This document shows, in pieces, positions 55,101 to 64,000 of a stretch of DNA of 64,000 nucleotides. The position numbers and the translations under genes were made by a program. The DNA is from Dipetalonema caudispina (taxonomy: Eukaryota; Nematoda; Chromadorea; Rhabditida; Onchocercidae): assembly GCA_013365325.1 (NCBI GenBank), contig JABVXV010000019.1:372001-436000 (forward strand), given 5' to 3'. The notes under the pieces are model-generated. The model was not told the DNA's origin, did no database searches, and saw only the letters and a program-made list of their open reading frames with translations. Each line of letters opens with the position of its first letter. The stretch's first letter is position 1.

Positions 55101-58100
55101 TGGATAAAATATACATTCTCTTTGGATTTCTTCAACGAATATGTGCGTGTCTAATGAAACAGCAATACAAGTCGCCAAGGCATTTAAACGATTTTATCAT
55201 AAATTTGGTATTGGACACATCGTACTCCTTATTAGCTATATCACTTTCCTATTATTTGCTGCTGGAATATTCATGATTCTCGAGGCTGCCAATGTTAATC
55301 GACTAAAAAAACACTGGTTGGAAGCACTGGCAGAGCGCAGAAAAAGGTAAGATTTGTCGAATAAATTGATGATTAGTGTCAGTGGCTTAGTAAGCTATCA
55401 GAATAAAGTGAAAATAATTGTCAATGATGAAGTGAAAATAATGAAACTAGTAAGGAAACAAAATAAATGAAAGGGAAAACTGGAGCCGTTATTTTGCTGA
55501 TTAAGAGTTTGAACATGTGGTGAGAAAAGGAAAAAGAAATTTAAATGATGGAAAATCATTCCCTTAAATCCACTATGATCATGTCAGTTATGTAGGTTCC
55601 AATCTCCTCACATTTACTTGTTATAACTTAGAAAAATCTGATTTTTTTTAATTTGAAATAATCTTTAGATTAAAAACTATTTCCGTTCTGCATATATTAC
55701 GGTATTCTTGAAACAAGCTCAAAGATAACATTGCAAACCACACTTATAAAAAACTTGTCTTAAAAATAAAAGCTGTTTTGAAAAAGAATTTGCTAGAGTT
55801 GTTCACATTCTAGTTTTGTTGTTCACGACATGGTACCACAGATATTCAATAACACGAAGTTATTGGTATTCATACATGATGACAAATCACAATACTTGAT
55901 GAAAACACTCAATGAAGTGTTGAAGAAATATGAAGATACACTCAAAATACGTCCTCCATTACCCATTCTTCCATGCAACTATATTAACTCTCTTATCTTT
56001 GTAAGTTTTTGAAATCAATTTTCATTGCTTCCATTTTCTCACTTTTACAAACAGATTATTACTAAACGCTAGATTAAAAGCCGTGTCATGATAACAAACA
56101 GTGTCCCTACAGCATTTACCTGAGATATTTTACTCAAGTCAAAAAGCAAATTCGGAACAATTTGAATTACAGGTGTGGACTACAGTAACGACAATTGGTT
56201 ACGATCACATCTATCCAACCACCGAAAGTGGTCAGTATTTCACGATGATATGTGCGGCTATTGGGATACCATTCACACTTATGGTTATCAAAGACCTTTC
56301 TTATCTTATTGCAGTTTTATTCCGTTATCCATGTGCTTGCTTCGGTAAGTATGTCTGCGGCAAAAATCTGATAAATTTAAAGGTAGTAGTATTTAATTAA
56401 ACTTCGATGACATTTCATCCTCATAAATCCGAAAAGTATCTTATGAAGCAATAAAGAGAAGTATTCTATGAAACGAAATTATTTCAGCAAAAAAAGAAAA
56501 AAATACAAACAAAACCGGAAACCACTTCTGAATATTTGTAGAATAAACCTAAAATCAATAATGAAAACTTCTACAGCTTACTTCTGGCACATATTTCGAT
56601 ACTGTACATTGCAACCAGTGAATGAAAACGAGCTTATTCAACGGATACACGGTGCAAATGCAGCACATCATTCTGATTATAGGTATTCTTGCATATATGC
56701 CATAACAGACTGCAGTCTGTTAACTTCTATAGATAATTCTGATACAGATTTTTTCTGCGATAATAGCTTAAAAATCATTTAGCACCTAAATGATGAATAG
56801 GTCGTGCTATGAGCGAGGTAGAAAAAGATGATTAACACTGGTTTCCATACGGTTTGAAAAGGTCTCAAAACAATCTTTGTTTCTTCATAGGTATGGTGAA
56901 TAAAGTATGAATGAGGACACAGAAATAGAATTTGCGAAATAAACAGCACTTGCTGATAGAACGAACTAAGCGGAAAGATGGAGCGACCTTCATGACGTTA
57001 CATATGATGCTGCACTAGAGTTTTGTTAATGAAATCAATCAGATCATTTTTGGATTGGTGAAATTGCTATCCAAATCAAAAAACCAGGATTAGGTTAGAG
57101 TAGAAGAAGGAACAAAGTTGTGTCAAAGCCAATTATTATTTTATTATCTCTCATCTTGATACTATGCCACTTAATAAGAATTATTTGATAATTTAATCAT
57201 AATAAAACTGAAATATTTCATTTTATTTACCGAGAAATTTATTTAAACTGCAGACTGCAACTGATAGATCATTTGCTCAATATACCGATAATGATTGTTG
57301 TAATGGCGGTAACCGGCTGGGCAACTATTGGATGTATGATAATTCATTTTTATCTACCGCAGGCACAAACCTCGCTTATTTTGTATTTCATATTCAATTC
57401 ACTGACTACAATTGGCGTTGGAGACATGAAGCTGGGCGGTAAAATTTACTTTTATGAATAAGCTTGAGATTTTCAAAGATTAAATACCTCAAAAATCCCA
57501 GTAAAACATTTTAAACACTTGTTATAGGTTGGATTAGACATGGCAGAGGTAAAAGATGTCTAATATCCCTCCCACCAGAAAAATAAGAGGATTTTAGGCA
57601 ATGCAAAACTCAGCAAATAAACAGCAACAAGCATCCCCAATCAATAAGCCAAACTGATGATAGCTGCAACTTCATATATGCTAAGGCTTTTAGAAGAAAA
57701 TTAACTTTCTCTGTTATGGAGCATTCACCGAAAGAAAAAAGGGAGTGAGAAAAAATTGAAGAGAAGTTGCGAATTAATCATAAATCTACCAAATTTTCAG
57801 AAAACACTTCCATATTCGTTATATTTTTCGGCTACTTGTTTGTTGGCTTATCGCTAATCTCACTCTTCATCAATCTTCTTCACACGAAATTCAGGCAAAC
57901 TAAACCAATTCAACTGCATTAAGACTATTTTTTTGCCATTTTTCAATCTTAGAAAGGGAAAAGATAGCTACAACATTAAACTATGTTATTACTAAGGACT
58001 AATTGTAAATAAATAAAACTAATCAAGATTATTCAAAACGTTTTTATAGCCGTGCTTATTGGTTACCGAGTCGAATGTACATGCCGATGACAACAAAAGT

Positions 58101-61100
58101 ACCAGCTCCAATAACTTATGAGACTGAAAGTTTTGACAGTTCAAACAATTTAAACTTCATATCAGACTGCCCATTAAATCATTACGTTACTTTGGGAGTT
58201 CTGCAATCTGAGGTAAGCAATTGAATTTTTGATTTTTGTGCTATTTGATTTCGATCATTAATCATCCCCTAGAAAAATAATTCTTCAATCCTTTGAATGA
58301 TACTTTAATTACTGAAGGACAAATGCCCGCTACTAAGGGTCATGCAGAAAGAGAATGCATACGTCGATGTGGACACACAAACAGAAGGCGATAAGAAAGA
58401 ATACGTCTCTCAATGCATTCGAATACAAAGTCCAGAAGCACTACTTATTGATAAGCCTATTACTTCACGCGATGACGTCAATGATTTAACTGTTGAAACA
58501 TACGGTGCTCGACCAGCAAGACTAATTTCCTCCGGTGCAAAATTCCATTAACCCAAACATAACCACAAAATCCCGGTACCATATTTAAGAAGTTGAAGAA
58601 ATAAATGTCTTAGAAAAGAAAAGAAAAAAAAAACACGAACGAAATAAGAAAACGTAAAAATAAAAAAATCTCTCCCTAATCTCATTGCTGCTCAAAAGAA
58701 TGACAAAAACAACACCTCACTACACTCTTACCACATCTTCTAAGAATTAAGCTGATCCTGCAATTGCATCTGTCTAAAAAATGATAAAACCGAAAACGTA
58801 AATGTAAAGCACCTGGAAAATCCGCAACAAAAAAAAAGATTGGCAAGTTTATTAAAAAAAACAACTTTAATAAAATTAATTTCAGTAATTCAGTAAGATA
58901 ATTTTTTAGTTAACAAAGAATTACATAACGCTAATTTCATATCTCAATGTGATGAAAAGTTAGAAGATTTAGTTGCAAATAACTTACTCTAAGTCCCGGT
59001 GGTGAGTCACAAATATCTTTGGACAGCAAGGAAATTAGTTCATGCCCATATTTTGTTAATGTAGTTCGCAAAATATCCTGCTGTGCAATCTTTAAGGTCG
59101 TTAAACTAAACAGAAAGTCGTCGCCAGAATGAGAAACATCTTGATGCTCTTCCTTCTCCGAAATGAGTGTTTCAGTTGAATAGTTTAAAATAAGTGAAAT
59201 GCAAGCGTATAAATCTAGTTTCGTTTGCAACGACCGTTTACCTGAAAAACTTCTAAGATTAAATTATAAGGATAGCTATAAAACTACAGACTTCCCAGAA
59301 CAAATAAAAAGTTCCATATATGAGCAAAACACAAAGTAAACCTGGCTGTATCAGAAACCGGATTAAAGCGTCAGCAACATCAGTGATAGCGGTTCTAAAT
59401 GCAGCAATCTCCTCTTTCAAACATTTTAGCAGTGCACAAATCGAAGCCGTCAACCTGAAACAAAACCTGCAAGCTAACAAATTTTAAAGGAATATATGAT
59501 TGACTGCAGATTTCATGAAAAATACGGATGGTAATCAAAATAAGTATGTCAACCTCAGAAGACATTGTGAAACTGCTGAAGAAAGTTTCGAATCCATATA
59601 TGTATCCGAAGTGTAGTTTAGTAAAAGATACAATGCATCTGAGAGGTATTGGTATTGAACGTCTGAAAGCATTATAGAATTGGTGTTACAAACACTTCAC
59701 CATATTCTACCTTAATATCTCCTGACGCGTGAAATTAAACAGTGTTGAAGTAAGATTCTATACTTCAACCAAGACGATGATATAAATTATAAATAAAAAA
59801 ACTTGCCGAAGGCAAGAAATGGAACCGGACAGAATATAGCCAGAACATTTACAAACGATAGCCAACCAGAGAGAAGCTGGCGAAGTGAAGCTTCTGCACT
59901 TTTCATAAGGTTATACGTCGCGCAGTACTGAAGCAACTGCTTGGTATCCTGTAAATAAAAAGTAAAGAAAACGAAAATTTTCAAAAGCAAAGCGCTTTTT
60001 TACTAGGATTATATATATCCTTATTTTTTCAAGCAAGCAGCGATGGATGTATAGTGCTAAATACCTGTGAGATTTCGAAACTGAACTTGGGCTGCATTTC
60101 ATTAGCGACCATGCTAAATTCTCTATAAAGCAACCAGTTCAAATGCTCGATATCACACTGTTGAACGTTTGCAGATGTGGGACGCAAACATAACGATAAG
60201 ATCTGGAAATTTCATTTCATGGAAATTTCATGACCACGTTTTATTTCATGCATTCGATTTGCAAAATTTCCTAAGAATCACTCAGCGCTGTAACACTGTT
60301 TGCTTTGGTAAACGAAATTCCGTTACTTCGATTTTGCGTCTGAATTGATATGCGTTTCTATGCCATAAAAAACGAAATACTGTATAAAAAAATGACTACC
60401 TGCTGCAGTTTCTTGGTATTAAACAATTCCATTACTGGAATCTCCATTTCATTAAAATCAGCTTTTATCCTTAATAACTTCCACAGAAAAGGCCATTCTA
60501 AAAAATAGCAACTTTCAAACTAGTATTTTCGTGTTATTCTGCAAGCCCTATAAACTTCAAAAAGGAGAGACATTTTGAAATTTGCTTCATTTTTCGAAAG
60601 ACTTTCAAAAAACTCGAAAAAAGAAAACTGCTTCTAGATATATCTGAAATGAAAATTTATAAGCTACCACATCCGACCTTCTTCATCCCTTTGTTCATTT
60701 GGAGTATAACCGATACCAACTTGTCCCAGTACGGGCTCGATCATTGAATCTTGTTCTTCCATTATTTTATCTCTCTGCGATAGCATCAGGTGAAAATAAC
60801 GCTCTGGCTGACTACAAAAAATCGTTTCAAATTCACAATTCCACCAAATTTACCAAAACTATTAAGTCACTTCGTAACCACAAGATACTAACGAAATGCC
60901 GTTACATGCCAAAGAGATCTCTATCCTATGTTATATATTAGAGTCATCAGTCTTGACAATATTTATTTCATTAAATTTGAACCATTAGTATGGGGATACA
61001 GGATATGCTAAGTCTCTAAAACAATCGTGCTTCAATAAACTACTTGATTATTCCACATGCAAGAAATCCAAAAGAATAGTACTATGGGAGTGCATTAGTG

Positions 61101-64000
61101 ATAGAAAGAGAAGTAAACCTGTAGTGACGATTCTGTAGGAGAGAAGATAATTCAACGGCACTTAAATGTAGCACGAGTCCTTGAATAGTAATCTTTAAAT
61201 TCTTTAACACCATATCTTCCTCTCCATCACTTGACGCTTTTGTTTTCAAAAGCAATGGAGAAGATGCTAAGCGATAAATAAGGTCGTGATTTGAGCGAAA
61301 AAACCTAAGGATAACAGTTGAACAACCAGAGTTTATTGATACGAGTCGCAACTGCAAAAGGATGATTTAAATATAACTGTTTCATACTATATCCATTAGA
61401 GAATGCTAAGGTGTAGAAACAAAAAGAAAATGAAGCAACTTCGGTTTGAAATTACTGAAAGTAACAGAACTCTGAAGCTAACCAAAATCTGAGTACATCA
61501 CTGAAAATTAAATATGCAAAATAAAAATTTTTAACAATGGAAACTCATTTGTCATAATATTTATCAAAGTAAAGTCACAAAACAATGGCTTACCATGAAA
61601 CGAAGTGTTGGTTCGAAAAGTGCAGCAAATGGAAGTGCAAATGGAGCTTCAGAAGTCGTCATTTCTATCAGTAAATCAACCAGACTATGTAAACAAGTCA
61701 TTGCGGCACCATTCACTTCTGAAATTCATTGCTTACGATATCAAGTACATCAGCTAGATATCTATTAGAAGAAAATGAAAAATGATATTCCTTGGAAATG
61801 TTCTCTAATCACCCATCCGATCTCACTAGGTTGAACACTGCTCACTCTGCAATGATATATACTGTTGCAAACATATGAGCAATCATGATCGAAAATTATT
61901 ACTTAATATCGATTATGTGTCACTTGCTAAATTTTTTTTTGAAAATTAATATTCTGTTTAAGGTGTAGAAAGTTCGCAGAATTTCACGCGGAGTTTTCTT
62001 TTCTAGTTGATTTCCTACTCAGTGATATAACAGGTTCATTCACCTCTTCAGCATCTCCAACTTAAATATGACTGTAAACAGAATCTTTTGTTAAAAAAAA
62101 AAAATTACACGTTACTCTGCATCTACTTTCGGAACTTGAAATTTTTCATAAGAAGAAATATACTGCACATTGCAATTTTTGAATTTATGCTTTCTAGTTC
62201 TCGTCAAGATTTCGCAGACAGTACTTATGAACATATTAATGAAACCACGACTTGCCTGGAGGCTCAATGATGGAATTTACCAAATCAGGCATTTTGAGAC
62301 CACAGAAAAGGTAGACTAAATTGGTGGTGTCTGGATCATTCTCAATACTCGAAGAGCACATTTCGATGAATAAACGTGCTGTTTCACCACGCACTCTCGC
62401 CACTGGCAATTCATCAACTCCTGAAATGATTCACTAAAAAAGGACCAAACTCAGCAATGTGAAATTTTTTAATAGCCCGTTTAGCATAAAAATTACATTA
62501 GCTTCTTCGTATTCCTGAATTATCGAATAAATTTCGAATTACAAATCGTATAAAATCAAACCATGGTAAACTGGTGAATCAAGAGCCGAGGCTTCAATCA
62601 TTGCCATTTTCACAGAAGTCAATCGCGCAAAACTTTCAATTAATTCTGAAGAAAGCGGCGAAAGAGCTTGTACAAGACGACTTTGTATAGAGGGTTGACA
62701 ACAGCAAAGTTCTCGCAGGATTGATACTACGTGATACACATGTTTTGGAATTAGCTCGGACTGAAATTAATCAAACCAATGAAGCGGTAAGTTGTGACAC
62801 GAAATAATCTCAAATTACTATGAAGTAGAAACCGATGCTCCACTTATTCTACTAAAGCGTCTATTCATAATATTTTGTACATATATTTATACATATATTT
62901 TAATATCTATAAGTAACTGGAACTTCTTAAAATAAGTTCCTGCTTCATATTTCAAAGAAAAAAGTGTAAAATCCATGAATTAAATACAAGTAAATGAATA
63001 TTACGCAATGTCTATAGTGAATTCCAGGGAATTGAAAAAAGGGAAAAATATAAATGGAAAAGATGTAAAAAGGTAGTACTTGAGTCAAGTATGAGGATAT
63101 AACTGTAATATATGTCGTTGTCCCTTTACTTCCTACTGGCGATAAGAAAAGTGAATCCAATGACGCAATTATTATACTGGAATTAGTCGCACGAACTGCA
63201 TCTATTAAGGGTGCATGCAACAACACGCAAACATCCAATAAACGTAGCACTGATAATACAGCTGCTTCACGATCAGTAGAACGAGGAGAAAAATCTTGCA
63301 GACATTCCGCTCCATCACATAATACTGCACCCAGCTGAATTTCTCAACTGATATGAATTTAACAATTCCAACAAAAGAAACATTCGCCTGATGTATGAAT
63401 GCCATATATTGAAGAATGATGATTGAAAACTGGGTATATTTAAGCAAGTATGTTATGTTCTGTCCATTGCAGTTCCAAGAAGTAAACAAGCGAGAATTTA
63501 CATAAATACTAGTAGAACGTAACTTATTGAAACAAATGACGCGAAAGTTAAATTTATAGTGATAGTCGTGAAAAACAAAAACCATCTTACCGATCGAAAT
63601 ACAGGAGAATCATTCAAAATTTGTGTAAGGACAACAATTTGCGGGTCTGCATTCAGTATTGCTTCCGCCGTAATTGCATAACGATGAAGGAAATTGTATA
63701 GCGCGTCACATGCTGCTGAGCATAAATGCCACTGAAAATGAAGATAAATGGATGCACCAACATATTTCAGGCCATTTTATAATAGAATTTTTAAAAAAAT
63801 CTACGACCATAGCTTGATGGAATTATCAATAAGTAGCAAGAGAATTCAAAAGAAAACAGGAAAGGATATTATGCATAACTCATCCAAACAATAAGAAAAA
63901 AAAACAAACCATTTGTGCAACGTTTTCATATGAACGATCCGCAAACTGGCAGATAATGGATTTGACGATGAACTGAAGGTATTGCAGCAAATATCTCTTA
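52181..64000 (-). CDS. NUP205: Nuclear pore complex protein NUP205, C-terminal part (runs off the right edge)
   Basis: NUP205 is a large helical scaffold of the inner ring of the nuclear pore (C. elegans NPP-3). Exons: edge-63910, 63731-63591, 63334-63080, 62760-62562, 62420-62256, 61718-61594, 61351-61119, 60772-60678, 60497-60400, 60202-60065, 59948-59831, 59662-59554, 59454-59342, 59241-58988, 53837-53651, 53578-53541, 53350-53238, 53045-52943, 52727-52613 and 52335-52181; about 947 residues. Similarity runs along the whole length: RVRGETARLFIEM (human IRHETRIHILNLL), EIPVMELFNTKKLQQ (EIPEPLQLDFFDRAQIEQ), TLTKYGHELISLLSKDICD (IIESYGAALMEVVCRDACD) and QVLGLLSCSADVL (QVLQFLISHSDTI). The 5.15-kb intron 58987-53838 holds opposite-strand genes. 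The intron after 62256 has a GC donor. The weakest junctions are at 60772, 59831, 53651/53578 and 53238. The protein ends far earlier than human NUP205. Confidence 0.87.
53848..54676 (+). CDS. Possible small Cys/Lys-rich gene inside the NUP205 intron
   Basis: An ATG at 53848 opens 78 codons (KRKDESLLNSTIF, then after an internal TTTTTTCAG: RIKDQLKKCLRQIEKCKICV). A second piece after the acceptor CAAATTTTAG at 54480 is open for about 65 codons to TAA 54676. It is Lys/Cys-rich (CKKSCYEEKDRKCREKHNVR, later KPPSYCPMF) and could join through a donor near 53950-54020 in phase 2. Another reading of the second piece also stays open to about 54629. Nothing is recognised, and the first exon starts only ten bases from a NUP205 exon on the other strand. 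Treat as tentative. Confidence 0.3.
55141..58551 (+). CDS. Two-pore-domain potassium channel (TWK/K2P family), nested in NUP205
   Basis: K2P channels are dimeric background K+ channels with four membrane helices and two pore loops per subunit. Eight exons, all in phase: 55141-55346, 55814-56000, 56173-56348, 56488-56682, 57254-57438, 57801-57894, 58050-58212 and 58348-58551; 469 aa. M1 is in exon 1 (HIVLLISYITFLLFAAGIFM). Pore 1 is VWTTVTTIGYDHIYP, with GYD in place of GYG. M2 follows (FTMICAAIGIPFTLMVI). A basic linker comes next, then M3 (IMIVVMAVTGWATIGCMIIH), pore 2 (NSLTTIGVGDMKLGG) and M4 (FVIFFGYLFVGLSLISLFIN). The exon ending at 57894 has a GC donor (TTCAG|GCAAAC). The last exon may start at 58318 instead. 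A poly(A) signal at 58600 lies 50 bases after the stop. Which TWK paralogue this is cannot be told. Confidence 0.93.
58600..58605 (+). terminator. Poly(A) signal AATAAA, K2P channel
   Basis: This canonical hexamer lies 50 bases after the channel stop codon and still within the NUP205 intron, so the nested transcript can end before the opposite-strand exon at 58988. Confidence 0.55.

Overview
The window is nuclear DNA of a nematode, most likely a clade III/filarial-type roundworm. The evidence is very AT-rich sequence, compact multi-exon genes with small introns whose acceptors are mostly TTTTCAG/TTTTTAG, and gene products that match animal families but are divergent. There are no bacterial operons, RNA genes or CRISPR arrays. 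Because the genes are intron-split, each was rebuilt by joining exons whose frames, splice phases and family similarity agree. Gene entries give exon coordinates.

Layout, left to right. (1) 1-2108, minus: N-terminal part of a V-ATPase subunit a. (2) 4557-6448, minus: IFT43, an intraflagellar transport complex A subunit. (3) A GC-richer island at about 6.85-7.75 kb that looks like a shared promoter, then 7563-12218, plus: Mediator subunit MED26. (4) 14044-14942, plus: an unrecognised small gene. (5) 15630-17370, plus: Mediator subunit MED8. (6) 18291-26900, minus: GMP synthetase with a long N-terminal extension, 18 exons assigned. (7) 26.9-33.1 kb: gene-poor, with an inverted copy of a GMP synthetase intron segment. 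(8) 33147-35793, plus: TMEM59-like membrane protein. (9) 36980-41881, plus: KRI1, ribosome biogenesis. (10) 43621-49450, minus: a complete Argonaute of nematode WAGO-like type. (11) 49.7-50.1 kb: a degenerate 77-bp minisatellite. (12) 52181 to the right edge, minus: C-terminal half of nucleoporin NUP205. Its 5.2-kb intron carries on the opposite strand a complete two-pore potassium channel (55141-58551) and perhaps a second small gene.

Functionally these are housekeeping genes: proton pumping, cilia, Mediator, purine synthesis, ribosome biogenesis and nuclear pore. Three stand out: the Argonaute with altered catalytic and 5'-end-binding residues, the potassium channel whose first selectivity filter reads GYD, and the nested arrangement inside NUP205. 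Two introns, one in NUP205 and one in the channel, appear to use GC instead of GT donors. I saw no wholly new system. The strongest leads are the channel filter, the Argonaute residues, the inverted intron copy and the minisatellite.
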